Shown: one piece after another, positions 52,152-61,512 of the stretch | Position numbering within the stretch: the stretch's first letter is position 1 | Layout of the letters: the number at the start of each line of letters is the position of its first letter | Assembly (NCBI RefSeq): GCF_000739455.1 | Contig: NZ_CP009211.1 | Coordinates: forward strand, 1,933,458 to 1,997,457 | Source of the DNA: Corynebacterium imitans | GTDB lineage: Bacteria > Actinomycetota > Actinomycetes > Mycobacteriales > Mycobacteriaceae | Reading direction: 5' to 3' | Length of the DNA stretch: 64,000 nt | Notes under the pieces: model-generated | What the model saw: the letters and a program-made list of their open reading frames with translations, nothing else | Databases searched by the model: none | Told to the model about the DNA's origin: nothing | Program-made: the position numbers and the translations under genes

Positions 52152-53284
52152 AGCGCGGCGATCGCCTGCTCGAGATCGGCGATGAGGTCCTCGGCGTCTT
52201 CGATGCCCACCGAGATCCGCACGAGCTCGCGAGGGACCTCCAGCTCCGAGCCGTTGACGGCCAGGTGGGTCATCGTCGCCGGGTGCTCGAGCAGGCTTTC
52301 CACCCCACCGAGCGACTCCGCCAGACAGAACAGCTTCGTGGAAAGACAGAACTTCTGCGCCTGCTCCTCGGTCTGGAATTCAACAGAGACCATGCCGCCG
52401 AAACGCTTCATCTGTCGCTTCGCCACCTCGTGGCTGGGGTGGGTCTCAAGGCCCGGATAGTGAACCTTGGCCACACACTCCTGGCCTTCGAGGTACTCGG
52501 CGACCGCCTCCGCATTGTCGCAGTGGCGATCCATGCGCACGGCAAGCGTCTTCAAACCGCGGCCGGTGAGATAAGTGTCGAAGGGCGAGGGAATCGCGCC
52601 GACCCAGCCGAAGAAGAAGCGCAGGTCTTCCTCCAGCTGCGCGTCCCGGCCACAGACAATGCCGCCGACCACGTCGGAGTGGCCGCCAATGTACTTGGTG
52701 GTCGAGTGCAGCACGACATCCGCGCCCAGCTCGAAGGGCTTCTGCAGGTAGGGGGAGGCAAAGGTGTTGTCCACCACCAGCGTTGCCCCGCCCTTGACCT
52801 TGGAGATCGCGGTGATGTCGGCGATGTCCAGCAGCGGGTTCGTCGGCGTTTCCACCCACACCACCTTGGTGTTCGGCTGAATCGCCGCGGCAACCTCATC
52901 GGTATTGGTGATATCGACCACCGTATTCTCCACGCCCCACAGGCTAAAGACCTGCTGGATCAGGCGGTAGGTGCCGCCGTAGGCGTCGTTGCCAATAACA
53001 ATGTGGTCCCCCGGTTTGAGCAGGATACGCAGCAGCGAGTCGATCGCAGCCATGCCCGAGGCGAACGCCACGCCGTAGTCCGCGCCCTCGAGTGCCGCGA
53101 CTGTTTTCTCCAGCGCGGTCACGGTTGGGTTGCCCACGCGCGTGTACTCGTAGCCGCCGCGCAGCTTGGCCAGCCCGTCCTGGGCGAAGGTGGTCGAGGC
53201 ATAAATCGGGGTGTTAATCGGTCCGTACAGACTGTCCGGTTCATAGCCGGCATGGATGGAATCTGTGGAAAAACCAGAGGTCAT
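52148..53284 (-). CDS. metB: Cystathionine gamma-synthase
   Basis: 378 aa. Cys/Met metabolism PLP features are YEYTRVGNPTVTALE, AFASGMAAI, WVETPTNPLLDIADI and the PLP Lys in HSTTKYIGGHSDVVGG. Gln-Phe and SLGGVESLLEHPATMTH near the end are typical of MetB. It makes cystathionine from O-acetyl (or succinyl) homoserine and cysteine. The reaction direction (CGS versus cystathionine gamma-lyase) is judged from overall similarity. I did not find a clear McbR box upstream. Confidence 0.9.
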
Positions 53285-53459
53285 CGCGTTGCCTTTCGTT
53301 GCTTCGTAGTGGGGGTATCGCCCTCAGTAGAAGGAGCTTTCCCCGCAGTGTAGACCAAGCGGTTCAGTTAGTCTGGTTCCCGCGGTATTTATATGCACGC
53401 GCCTCCGACCCTCTGCGGTCACACCTCGCGCACAGCTCGGATGTCTACACTCGCTCTCG

Positions 53460-54488
53460 ATGCATTTTTCAACGATTTCCCCCACGTACATCCTGTCCGC
53501 CGCGCCAGAGAGCACCGAAGAACGTGTGACCGAAGCGGTCTCCGGCCTCAGCGCATGGTGGAATGACCCAGAAACCCAACAAAATTTTGTTACACGCCCG
53601 TTCTGGATCCTGGTCATCATCCTGGTGGCTCTGCTCGCCCACTGGGCTTCCAGTCGCCTGATCAACCGCGCGACGAAGAAGGCCATTGACAAGCCCACCG
53701 GCAACGGCCGCTTCCGCCGCGGCGCGGCACCCGCCGACTCCCCACAGGCGCGCTCCCAGGAGCAACGCCGCATCGCCCGTTTCAAAACACTGTCGAACGT
53801 TGGCCGCTCGTTTGCCGCCATCGTTATCTGGGTGTGGGCCATCATGGCCATCCTGGATCAGATGGGTATCAACGTCGCTCCCCTGGTCGCCTCCGCCGGT
53901 ATCGTCGGCGTCGCCCTCGGCTTTGGCGCGCAGTCACTAGTGAAGGACTTCCTGTCCGGCATGTTCATCCTGCTGGAGAACCAGTACGGCGTCGGCGATG
54001 TCATCGCCGTTAACGACGTCGAGGGCACCGTCGAGGACATGACAATGCGCATCACTACGCTGCGCGACATCGACGGCACCCTCTGGTACATCCGCAACGG
54101 CGACATCGAGCAGGTGGGCAACAACTCGGACCGCTATTCTGTCGCTCGCATGGAGGTGCCCGTCTCGCTGTTCGCTGACCCTTCCAAGGCCGCCGACGTG
54201 ATCATCAGCGCCGCGCGCACCGCCGCGCAGGACGAGCACGTCCGCCGCGACATCATCGGCGAACCGGAGCTGCTCGGCGTGTCCAACTTCAGCACCGACC
54301 ACCTCACCTACCGTGTCACAGTGGACACGATGCCGGGCGCGCAATGGGGCGTGAGCCGCTTCATGTACGAGCAAATCCTCGAAGCCATGCAGGAAGCCGA
54401 CGTCCGCCTGCCGGGCTCCGAGCCAATGCTGCTGCGCAATGACCCGCGCGAAAAGATCACCGAAAGGGGCCCTTCCCATGACAAATAA
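53460..54488 (+). CDS. MscS-type mechanosensitive channel
   Basis: 342 aa. One TM near 48-68 (FWILVIILVALLAHWASS) and TM segments near 120-160 are followed by the pore helix and beta domain: ASAGIVGVALGFGAQSLVKD FLSG region (about 150-172) is the MscS pore signature, then YGVGDVIAVNDVEGTVEDM. It opens under membrane tension to release solutes. TACACT lies 8 nt before the ATG with no ribosome binding site, so transcription may begin at the start codon. Its last 11 bp overlap the haemoglobin gene. Confidence 0.92.
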   Translation: MHFSTISPTYILSAAPESTEERVTEAVSGLSAWWNDPETQQNFVTRPFWILVIILVALLAHWASSRLINRATKKAIDKPTGNGRFRRGAAPADSPQARSQEQRRIARFKTLSNVGRSFAAIVIWVWAIMAILDQMGINVAPLVASAGIVGVALGFGAQSLVKDFLSGMFILLENQYGVGDVIAVNDVEGTVEDMTMRITTLRDIDGTLWYIRNGDIEQVGNNSDRYSVARMEVPVSLFADPSKAADVIISAARTAAQDEHVRRDIIGEPELLGVSNFSTDHLTYRVTVDTMPGAQWGVSRFMYEQILEAMQEADVRLPGSEPMLLRNDPREKITERGPSHDK

Positions 54489-54891
54489 TCCCGCCGAGCA
54501 GGAGCACTCGCTTTACGACGCCCTGGGGCAGGACTTCTTCGACCGCCTCGTCGAAGGCTTCTACACCCAGGTCAAAAACGATGACCTGATCGGGCCGATG
54601 TACCCGGACGACGACTGGGAGGGAGCCCAGGACCGACTCCGCTGGTTCCTCGTCCAGTACTGGGGCGGCCCACGCACCTACCAGCAGGAACGCGGCAATC
54701 CCATGCTGCGCCGACGCCACTTCCCCTTCGCCATCGGCGAGCCGGAAGCAGATCGCTGGCTCAGCCTCATGGAGCACTCACTCGACCAGTTCAGCGCCGA
54801 GGAGCTGCCGGAGGCCTACCGGTTCGCACTGTGGAACCACATGCAGCGCGTCGCCTACATGATGATCAACCAGGGGCCACGCTCGTACTAG
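54478..54891 (+). CDS. glbO: Group II truncated haemoglobin
   Basis: 137 aa from ATG 54478, after AAAGGGG. The motifs of trHbO are FYTQVKNDDLIGPMYP (B10/CD region), RWFLVQYWGGP, the proximal His in LRRRHFPFAIG and the Trp in FALWNHMQRVAYMM (G8). It binds O2 with high affinity and protects respiration. It corresponds in place to mycobacterial glbO (Rv2470), and is translationally coupled to mscS. Confidence 0.93.
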   Translation: MTNNPAEQEHSLYDALGQDFFDRLVEGFYTQVKNDDLIGPMYPDDDWEGAQDRLRWFLVQYWGGPRTYQQERGNPMLRRRHFPFAIGEPEADRWLSLMEHSLDQFSAEELPEAYRFALWNHMQRVAYMMINQGPRSY

Positions 54892-54898
54892 GTGCCCA

Positions 54899-55543
54899 CT
54901 ACACAAACAGGCCGAGGCCGGTTGAATGGTACACCGAGCCGAAGGGGGCGTCCATGCGCACCCACCGCCCGGCGGTGGCGATCCGCAGATGGCGCGGGAC
55001 GTCGATAGGCGCGGCGAAGCCCGGAATCAGCCCGAGCGCAGTGCAGGTAAAAATCATGCGCATCGGTACCTCAACAGACTGGTCTGATTCGGCGTCCACG
55101 GTGAGCACCGTCGATTCCAGCAATGACTTCGGCGGGCCGAGTGGTCCGGAAAATTGTCGGGCGAGCTCGCGCCCCTTGTCGGCGAGCTGGCGCGCGACCG
55201 ATACCGGCACCTCGTCGCGGGCGATGAAGCCATCCTTCGGCGGCAGCGCCCCCGGCCAGTTGGCATCACGCGCGGTACCGACCTCTTCGCGGCCCGCCTG
55301 CAGCGCCGCAAGTAGATCACTTGCCGCTACCACTGCACCGTCGCGCGAGGCCTCGCCCGCCACGCGGCGCGCAGCGAGGCAATCGAAGGGGGTCGTCACG
55401 AACACGTCAACGGCCGGATCATTCCCGCCCCCAGGTTGCAACACCTGAAAGCGCGCAGACGCCGTGGCATCCAACCCGGTGGCCCGCCCGACAAGGGCGG
55501 TCAGGCCCGGCGCGCCGTCAGTCACTCGAAGCGACTCCATCAA
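54899..55543 (-). CDS. Conserved protein of unknown function
   Basis: 214 aa; an internal ATG at 55540 is equally possible. I do not recognise a named family. The N-terminus LRVTDGAPGLTALVGRATGL and middle VFVTTPFDCLAARRVAGEAS look like a compact alpha/beta domain; no signal peptide or TM helix is seen. It follows the thioesterase gene by 8 bp, so it is in the ettA-thioesterase group of the minus strand. It ends 7 bp from the convergent glbO. Confidence 0.7.
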   Translation of the reverse strand: MMESLRVTDGAPGLTALVGRATGLDATASARFQVLQPGGGNDPAVDVFVTTPFDCLAARRVAGEASRDGAVVAASDLLAALQAGREEVGTARDANWPGALPPKDGFIARDEVPVSVARQLADKGRELARQFSGPLGPPKSLLESTVLTVDAESDQSVEVPMRMIFTCTALGLIPGFAAPIDVPRHLRIATAGRWVRMDAPFGSVYHSTGLGLFV

Positions 55544-55551
55544 TTTTCCCG

Positions 55552-56025
55552 TTACTCCCCGTCCGCTTCCTCGATGCTGGAGGCCACGCGGGTAAGGATG
55601 CCGATCTCTTTCTGCGTGATCTCACGCGGCGCAGTCGTCGTCGTATCGACGGTGACCTGCACGGTTTCCACAACACAGCAGATCTTGCCCTGCGCGTCCT
55701 TGATCTCCTGGCGAGTGGTAAACGAGGTGTTGCCCAGGCGGACGACCTCGGTTTCCACCCGCAGCTCGGTAGTATTCGGCAGCACCGGGCGGATGTAGTC
55801 CGCGTCCACGCGGCGAACGAAGACGACAAACTCGTGACCCTGTGCCTCGAAGAACTTCTGCGCAAACGCCAGGCGCGCTTCCTGCGCGATCTCGATGTAG
55901 GCCGAGTTGGTCACGTGCCCGTAGCGGTCAAAGTCGCCCCAGCGCAGCGGGACGGTATGGACGTGCGGGGCCTGCCCAGCGCCTTCTGCTTGGGATTGCG
56001 CCTTGCGCTCTTCTTGTTCAGCCAT
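55552..56025 (-). CDS. Acyl-CoA thioesterase, hotdog fold
   Basis: 157 aa from ATG 56025, after GGAGCGGAG. The signature PLRWGDFDRYGHVTNSAYIE is the 4HBT-type site (Asp nucleophile region, then His-Val-Thr-Asn), and VEVVRLGNTSFTTRQEI forms the sheet. A charged 25-residue lead precedes the fold. It hydrolyses acyl-CoA esters; the substrate is unknown. The place beside ettA and glbO matches Rv2475c. Confidence 0.88.
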   Translation of the reverse strand: MAEQEERKAQSQAEGAGQAPHVHTVPLRWGDFDRYGHVTNSAYIEIAQEARLAFAQKFFEAQGHEFVVFVRRVDADYIRPVLPNTTELRVETEVVRLGNTSFTTRQEIKDAQGKICCVVETVQVTVDTTTTAPREITQKEIGILTRVASSIEEADGE

Positions 56026-56118
56026 GGTCTCCGCTCCTTGCTCAGTGATTCGCAGTAGTTTGCACCTGCACCCGGGTCTTCCGGGTGCCATACTGCCGAC
56101 ATGCTACCGCAGAACCAA

Positions 56119-56174
56119 CGCCCCGCTACGGGCCCGGCACTTGATCCAAGTGCGGTGGGGCCGGCAGCGGGGCG
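56119..56174 (-). terminator. Long hairpin downstream of ettA
   Basis: CGCCCCGCT (56119-56127) pairs with AGCGGGGCG (56166-56174), and the inner GCACTTG pairs with CAAGTGC. On the minus strand it starts 18 bp after the ettA stop and is followed by TTGGTTCT. It is probably a terminator, with a weak T-run. Confidence 0.65.
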
Positions 56175-56192
56175 TCGACAAGCGGGCGAGGC

Positions 56193-57863
56193 TTAGCGGG
56201 TGAGCTTGCGGTGAGTGACGCGCGAGGGCTTCGCGGCCTCCTCGCCGAGGCGCTCGACCTTGTTCTTCTCGTAGTCGCCGAAGTTGCCCTCGAACCAGTA
56301 CCACTTACCTTCCTCAACGTTGCCTTCCCAGGCCAGGATGTGGGTACAAGTGCGGTCCAGGAACCAGCGGTCGTGCGAAATGACCACAGCGCAGCCCGGG
56401 AACGCCTGCAGCGCGTTTTCCAGCGAGCCGAGGGTCTCCACGTCCAGGTCGTTGGTCGGCTCATCGAGCAGGATCAGGTTGCCGCCCTGCTTCAGCGTCA
56501 GCGCAAGGTTGAGGCGGTTGCGCTCACCACCGGAGAGCACCTTCGACGGCTTCTGCTGATCAGCGCCCTTGAAACCAAAGGCGGACAGGTAGGCGCGCGA
56601 GGGCATCTCGTTCTGGCCAACGTGGATGTAATCCAGCCCGTCAGAAACGACCTCCCACACGGTCTTCTCCGGGTCGATGTTTTCGCGGCCCTGGTCAACG
56701 TAGGACAGCTTCACGGTGTCGCCGACCACGACGGAACCGGCGTCCGGCTCCTCCAGACCCACGATGGTCTTGAACAGGGTGGACTTACCCACACCGTTCG
56801 GGCCAATCACGCCCACGATGCCGTTGCGCGGCAGAGTAAACGACAGATCCTTAATCAGGATGCGCTCGTCGAAGCCCTTGTCCAGGTGCTCGACCTCGAC
56901 GACCTTGTTGCCCAGGCGCGGCGGGGTCGGGATCTGGATCTCCTCGAAGTCCAGCTTCTTGTACTTCTCCGCCTCTGCGGCCATCTCCTCATAGCGCTCG
57001 AGACGCGCCTTGTTCTTCGCCTGACGCGCCTTTGGCGAGGAGCGGACCCAGTCCAGTTCCTTCTTCAGGCGCTTCTGCAGCTTCTGGTCCTTCTTGCCAG
57101 CAACCTCGAGGCGCTCCGCCTTCTTCTCCAGGTAGGTGGAGTAGTTACCCTCATACGGGTAAAGCTGACCGCGGTCGACCTCGCAGATCCACTCAGCGAC
57201 GTTGTCCAGGAAGTAGCGGTCGTGGGTAATAGCCAGCACGGCACCCGGGTAGTTCTGCAGGTGCTTCTCCAGCCAGAGGACACTCTCGGCGTCGAGGTGG
57301 TTCGTCGGCTCGTCGAGCAGCAGCAGATCCGGCTCGGACAGCAGCAGCTTCGCCAACGCAACGCGGCGACGCTCACCACCAGAGAGGTTGGTGACCGGCG
57401 AATCCGACGGCGGGCAGCGCAGCGCCTCCATCGCCTGCTCGATCTTGGAGTCTACCTCCCAGGCATCGGCGGCGTCGAGCTCCTCCTGGAGCTTGCCCAT
57501 TTCCTCCATGAGCTCATCGGAGTAGTTGGTGGCCATCTCCTCGGCGATCTGCTCGAAGCGAGCCTTCTTCTCAAAGATGTCGCCGAGGCCCTCCTCGACG
57601 TTCTCACGCACCGTCTTCTCCTCATTCAGCGGCGGCTCCTGCAGCAGGATGCCCACCGAAGCACCGGGCTGGAGGAAAGCCTCGCCGTTGTTCGGCTGGT
57701 CAATGCCAGCCATGATCTTGAGCAACGACGACTTACCCGCGCCGTTGGGCCCCACGACACCGATCTTGGCGCCGGGGTAGAAGGCCATGGTGACATTGTC
57801 CAGAATGACCTTGTCACCGATGGCCCTGCGTACGTTTTTCATCGTGTAGATGAACTCAGCCAC
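56193..57863 (-). CDS. ettA: Energy-dependent translational throttle protein EttA (ABC-F)
   Basis: 556 aa from GTG 57863 (VAEFIYTMKNVRRAIGDKVI), after AGAGGGGA. Two ABC modules have VVGPNGAGKSSLLKIMAG and VIGPNGVGKSTLFKTIVG (Walker A), LSGGERRRVALAKLL and LSGGERNRLNLALTL (signatures) and LLLDEPTNHLDAES and ILLDEPTNDLDVET (Walker B). The inter-domain linker is the P-site tRNA-interaction motif (SPKARQAKNKARLERYEEM). It has no TM segment and acts on the ribosome E site, gated by energy status. Confidence 0.95.
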   Translation of the reverse strand: MAEFIYTMKNVRRAIGDKVILDNVTMAFYPGAKIGVVGPNGAGKSSLLKIMAGIDQPNNGEAFLQPGASVGILLQEPPLNEEKTVRENVEEGLGDIFEKKARFEQIAEEMATNYSDELMEEMGKLQEELDAADAWEVDSKIEQAMEALRCPPSDSPVTNLSGGERRRVALAKLLLSEPDLLLLDEPTNHLDAESVLWLEKHLQNYPGAVLAITHDRYFLDNVAEWICEVDRGQLYPYEGNYSTYLEKKAERLEVAGKKDQKLQKRLKKELDWVRSSPKARQAKNKARLERYEEMAAEAEKYKKLDFEEIQIPTPPRLGNKVVEVEHLDKGFDERILIKDLSFTLPRNGIVGVIGPNGVGKSTLFKTIVGLEEPDAGSVVVGDTVKLSYVDQGRENIDPEKTVWEVVSDGLDYIHVGQNEMPSRAYLSAFGFKGADQQKPSKVLSGGERNRLNLALTLKQGGNLILLDEPTNDLDVETLGSLENALQAFPGCAVVISHDRWFLDRTCTHILAWEGNVEEGKWYWFEGNFGDYEKNKVERLGEEAAKPSRVTHRKLTR

Positions 57864-57959
57864 GTGAAGTCCCCTCTTGTGAAATTGACTGTGAGATATG
57901 CGCAAATGCTTTCCACAGACTACATCATTTCGGCGACTGCATATGGCCCGCCGTAGGTA

Positions 57960-58586
57960 CTAAAAGGGCGGCGTGTCCGCCTCCCCCTTCCCAGCCGCCA
58001 CCTTTTCACCGCCGGCGGCCGCGCCCACCTTCTCTCGCTCCTTCGCTTTATTCACTTGCTCGAGGGCATCTTCCGCGCTGACCCGGTGCTCATCCCCTCC
58101 CCCGCTAACCAGGTCCCACTTCGACTTCGGTTCCAACGGCTTCTGCCCTTGCAGTGTGTTGCCGGTCGGCACGGAGCGCACGCTGCTGACCTGGTAGTGC
58201 GAAAGATCAAAGGAGACCTGGTGCGCCTTCAGCACGATCTTGGAGCGCATCTCCTTGCCCTTCTCCGGGTCAGCAGAGTCGACCTCCCACGTCTCGGTAA
58301 CGAGCTTGCCACAGACGGAAACCGGGAAACCCTTCTTCAGTGAGGCGGCGACGTTGACGGCGAGCTGGCCCCAGCACTCGACGTCGATATACAGCTGGTC
58401 TGTGTCCTCCCAGACCTGGTTGGCATTCGCGCCCGGCGCGCCGTCGGTATCGCTCTTTTGAGTGACGAGCCTGCGGCGCGAGGCAGCAAGCCGGAATTTG
58501 GTAAGTGAAGCATCCGAGTTCTCAAAGGTGCGGAACACCGGATCTTCAATAAGGTTGCCGTGCAGGTGAGTGTGCAGGTGGCTCAT
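57960..58586 (-). CDS. ssbB: Second single-stranded DNA-binding protein
   Basis: 208 aa. N-terminal OB-fold: MSHLHTHLHGNLIEDPVFRT, then KFRLAASRRRLV, LYIDVECWGQLAVNVAASLK and GFPVSVCGKLVTETWEV. The C-terminus is Lys/Glu/Ala-rich and ends ADTPPF, near the SSB acidic tip (DxxPF). The main ssb of actinobacteria is with rpsF and rplI; this copy beside ettA equals Rv2478c. Such paralogues are linked to DNA uptake or repair, but that is inference. Confidence 0.88.
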   Translation of the reverse strand: MSHLHTHLHGNLIEDPVFRTFENSDASLTKFRLAASRRRLVTQKSDTDGAPGANANQVWEDTDQLYIDVECWGQLAVNVAASLKKGFPVSVCGKLVTETWEVDSADPEKGKEMRSKIVLKAHQVSFDLSHYQVSSVRSVPTGNTLQGQKPLEPKSKWDLVSGGGDEHRVSAEDALEQVNKAKEREKVGAAAGGEKVAAGKGEADTPPF

Positions 58587-58731
58587 GGTTCAAAGTCCTT
58601 TTCTTCATGCAGATTCTGTCGTGTGTTATTGCGGGACGGCAACGAACTAAACAAAACTACCGCCCGGGACACAGATTACACGAATCTAAAGAAAAGGGAA
58701 GGGGTAGCGCGAAATATTCGTATTCCCGCAG

Positions 58732-60726
58732 CTACCTGTCGTTGTACTGCGCCAGCATTTCGTTATACCTGCGCCATTCCTCGTCATCCGTTTCTTCTTC
58801 ACGCCTGTCAGATTCGACTGCTTCGCGCCTATCCTCCGACAGCCAAGCTCGGAACAGCTCCGCAAAGACAATCACGAGCGGGAAGGAACCGGATGCCCAA
58901 CCGATGCCGCCACCGACCTTCTGGTCGTGCAGCAGGTCCGGCTCCCACGGCAACAGCAGCGAACGATAGAAATCCTCCGCCAACACGAAGTTCAGCTGCA
59001 TGAGGTAGACACCCATGAACAGGTGGACCGGCATGGACACCCACAGCCAGGCCAGGCGCACCTTCGCCGAGGCGCGCCCCGGGATCTCGTCGATGCCAAT
59101 CAGCTCCCAGAAGTAGAAGTACCCCGAGACCAAAAACACCACATTCATCAGGACGTGGCCCGCGTGCTCTGAAATCATCAGCGCGTATAGCGAGGGGAAG
59201 ACGTACATGACGTAGAACAGCACCAGAAACTGCACCACCGATACCGGCGGGTAGGTCACAATCTGCAGGAACCTCGAGCGCTGGAAGCTCTCCGCCCACA
59301 GACGCGGATTGAACTCGCCGGCCGGGTAGGCCTCGCGCACCAGCGTTAAAGGCGCTCCCAGCACCAAAAAGACGGGCACACCCATTGACAGGATCATGTG
59401 GACGGTCATGTGCGTCGAGTAAGCGGCTGGCATGTACATCCCCAGCCCCGAGCTCATGGTCACCGCAAGCATGGCGCAGCCCGCCAGCCACCACGCCGTC
59501 CGGACGTTGTTCCACCCGTCGACGCGGCGCAGCAGGTGCAGGTAATACGCGGCAAGCCAGATGGCGATCACGCTGTAGAGCAACTCCGGACGCCAAAAGG
59601 TCAGCCAATTCGTCCAGGTCAGCGGCTCGTACAGGTTGTAGCCCAGCTTGATCTGCATCGGCGTGAGGTTCGGGTCCAGCGGCGGCGGGGGCGGCGTACG
59701 CCCCAGCGTGACGGAAATACCCGCGATCGCTGCCATCACGGCGACCTCGACCGCGGCAAACCGGGTAAACGCACCCGGACGCTTTTCCAGCTGCGGCAGC
59801 GTGATCTGGCGGTGTGCCAACCCCATCAGACCGAGCACGAGGATGCCGCCGAATTTGATCAGGATCACCCAACCATAGGCGTAGTCCAGCATGTCCGACA
59901 GGCGCACGCGGATCAGCGCATTGACCACGCCGGACACGAGCATGACCACGAGCGCGGCAAAAGCGATCATGGAGTAGCGGCGCGCGGCCATCTCCAGGTT
60001 GGGGCCAAGCCTGCGCCCGTGCGCGACCAACGCCATCAGCCCGCCGATCCACAGCAGCATGAACACCAGGTGCCAAATCAACGAGTTCGTTCCGAAGTCG
60101 TGGCTACCACCAGAGGCGGAGTGCCCGGTCAGCGCCAGCGGCATAATCGTGCAGATCGCACCAAAAAATAAAGCAACCTGCGAGAACCAGCTGCGGGCGA
60201 AAAGCGCTCCCCCACCGACCACCGCCGAAAGCGCTGCGGTAATCAGCCAGACCTTCGCCTCGGCCACTTGCTCCAGCGCGACCGACCACGCGCTGAGTTG
60301 GAAGAAGACGTCTGCGAGTGGTTGGCCGGAGACGTCGGAAAGCACCAGCGGGATCATCACCAGCGAAATCAGCGCCATCGCCAGCTGCGCCCAGCCGCCG
60401 GTACGCGACGCGATCACGCCATCGACGGTCAAACGCGCCCCGTTGAGATCCGCGTTTTCACCCTCGGGCATTCTCGGCGGGATCAACCACGCCGACAGCA
60501 TGAACGAGCCAGTGGACAACGCCGCAAGCAGCCAGACCACCCCGCGCAACGCAGGCAGCCCGGCGGTCGTGAGCGCGCCTGGATCCGGGATACCCAGCGC
60601 GGCAAGGGACGCGCCCGAGAAGGACTGCGCCACCGCCCCGGCGATCAACGCGGCGAGAAGAAATGCCACGACATACACGGGCCAGGACGACCGGACGGCT
60701 CGCTTGCGAACTCCCACTTCAGACAT
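58732..60726 (-). CDS. CopD-CtaG fusion: copper handling and cytochrome oxidase assembly
   Basis: 664 aa and ~14 TM helices. The N-terminal ~330 residues match CopD (a bundle with WHLVFMLLWIGGLMALVAHG and AFAALVVMLVSGVVNAL). The C-terminal half matches caa3-type CtaG: AAYSTHMTVHMILSMGVPVF, VLGAPLTLVREAYPAG and SEHAGHVLMNVVFLVSG with conserved His. In actinobacteria such fusions supply copper to cytochrome oxidase. A charged cytoplasmic tail (EEETDDEEWRRYNEM) ends the protein. The 145-bp gap to ssbB shows no gene. Confidence 0.9.
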   Translation of the reverse strand: MSEVGVRKRAVRSSWPVYVVAFLLAALIAGAVAQSFSGASLAALGIPDPGALTTAGLPALRGVVWLLAALSTGSFMLSAWLIPPRMPEGENADLNGARLTVDGVIASRTGGWAQLAMALISLVMIPLVLSDVSGQPLADVFFQLSAWSVALEQVAEAKVWLITAALSAVVGGGALFARSWFSQVALFFGAICTIMPLALTGHSASGGSHDFGTNSLIWHLVFMLLWIGGLMALVAHGRRLGPNLEMAARRYSMIAFAALVVMLVSGVVNALIRVRLSDMLDYAYGWVILIKFGGILVLGLMGLAHRQITLPQLEKRPGAFTRFAAVEVAVMAAIAGISVTLGRTPPPPPLDPNLTPMQIKLGYNLYEPLTWTNWLTFWRPELLYSVIAIWLAAYYLHLLRRVDGWNNVRTAWWLAGCAMLAVTMSSGLGMYMPAAYSTHMTVHMILSMGVPVFLVLGAPLTLVREAYPAGEFNPRLWAESFQRSRFLQIVTYPPVSVVQFLVLFYVMYVFPSLYALMISEHAGHVLMNVVFLVSGYFYFWELIGIDEIPGRASAKVRLAWLWVSMPVHLFMGVYLMQLNFVLAEDFYRSLLLPWEPDLLHDQKVGGGIGWASGSFPLVIVFAELFRAWLSEDRREAVESDRREEETDDEEWRRYNEMLAQYNDR

Positions 60727-60819
60727 GCCCCCTACCCTACTTTCGATTGATTGGGGTGCCTAACTGGCCATGCGCTACAATGAGCGGGCCGCAAAGCACA
60801 TACACGGCTGACGCGGCAT

Positions 60820-60893
60820 GCCCCCATAGCTCAGTGGATTAGAGCATCCGGTTTCTACCCGGCTGGTCGCGGGTTCGAATCCTGCTGGGGGCG
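60820..60893 (+). tRNA. tRNA-Arg (anticodon TCT)
   Basis: Acceptor GCCCCCA and TGGGGGC, D-arm AGCTCAGTGGATTAGAGC, anticodon loop TTTCTAC (TCT) with a T-C mismatch at the first stem pair, T-loop TTCGAAT and discriminator G. CCA is not encoded. Confidence 0.93.
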
Positions 60894-60913
60894 CTTATTT
60901 CACTTAAGGCCGC

Positions 60914-61462
60914 CTAAGAACTGTTTCTCCGCTTTCGCCGCAACATGTCGATTGCCACGGCAGACCCCAGAATCGCGGCGTGCTGGCGCTCGTCGAGCCC
61001 GGGCGCAAAAGAGATGCGGTACGTAGTCTTGCCCATCATCATCCGGCCCATCCCTGAGTACTCGGCGGTGATGCGGGCGATTTCGCGGCCCATGCTGGTC
61101 AGCGTGAAGTCGAAGGCCATGATCTTGCCATCGACTTCCACCTCGGGAAAGCCCGCAATCTCCAAGTTAAGCTTGGTGCGGAGCCAGGCGAAACGGGTGC
61201 GCAGGGTGGCCAGCAGCATGCCAGGATTGGCAAGCCGGACCTCGTAGGAATCGTGGATCAGGTTCACCGGGTCAGTCACCCCGAGTACGAGGTTGCCTTC
61301 GACATCGCGCACCTCGGTACCGCGAGAGCTAGAGAAGAGGTCACTGAGTTTGAGGGTTTGCCGCGCGGTGCCGACAAGCGTGCCTGCAGCGTCAGTGATC
61401 TCAAACTCGTCCGTACCTAGCGCCTTGGTTTGGCTGAAGATGAGTTCGTCGCGGTCAAGCAT
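60914..61462 (-). CDS. LURP-one-related/scramblase-like protein
   Basis: 182 aa. MLDRDELIFSQTKALGTDEF then VGTARQTLKLSDLFSSSRGT, NLVLGVTDPVNLIHDSYEVR and a C-terminal helix (DERQHAAILGSAVAIDMLRR) fit the DUF567/LURP-one fold, a beta-barrel like that of tubby and phospholipid scramblase proteins. The bacterial role is unknown. TAGTAT lies 6 nt before the ATG and no ribosome binding site is seen, so the mRNA is probably leaderless. It starts 50 bp from a divergent gene. Confidence 0.8.
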   Translation of the reverse strand: MLDRDELIFSQTKALGTDEFEITDAAGTLVGTARQTLKLSDLFSSSRGTEVRDVEGNLVLGVTDPVNLIHDSYEVRLANPGMLLATLRTRFAWLRTKLNLEIAGFPEVEVDGKIMAFDFTLTSMGREIARITAEYSGMGRMMMGKTTYRISFAPGLDERQHAAILGSAVAIDMLRRKRRNSS

Positions 61463-61468
61463 GGCTCA

Positions 61469-61505
61469 ATACTACCGCGACAACACCGTCCCCGCGGTCT
61501 ATACT
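61469..61505. promoter_or_regulatory. Pair of back-to-back leaderless-type promoters
   Basis: TAGTAT (minus strand, 61474-61469) lies 6 nt before the ATG of the LURP-one gene. TATACT (plus strand, 61500-61505) lies 7 nt before the ATG at 61513, with GCGACA at 61477-61482 as a 17-bp-spaced -35. The two promoters face away from each other within 37 bp. Confidence 0.55.
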
Positions 61506-61512
61506 TTCCACT

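Noticed and set aside
53285..53459. McbR site upstream of metB
   Set aside because: TAGAC and GTCT half-sites are present but 15 bp apart instead of the 6 bp spacing known for McbR.
56211..57956. 581-codon open frame antisense to ettA
   Set aside because: No family features; the ettA frame carries both ABC modules.
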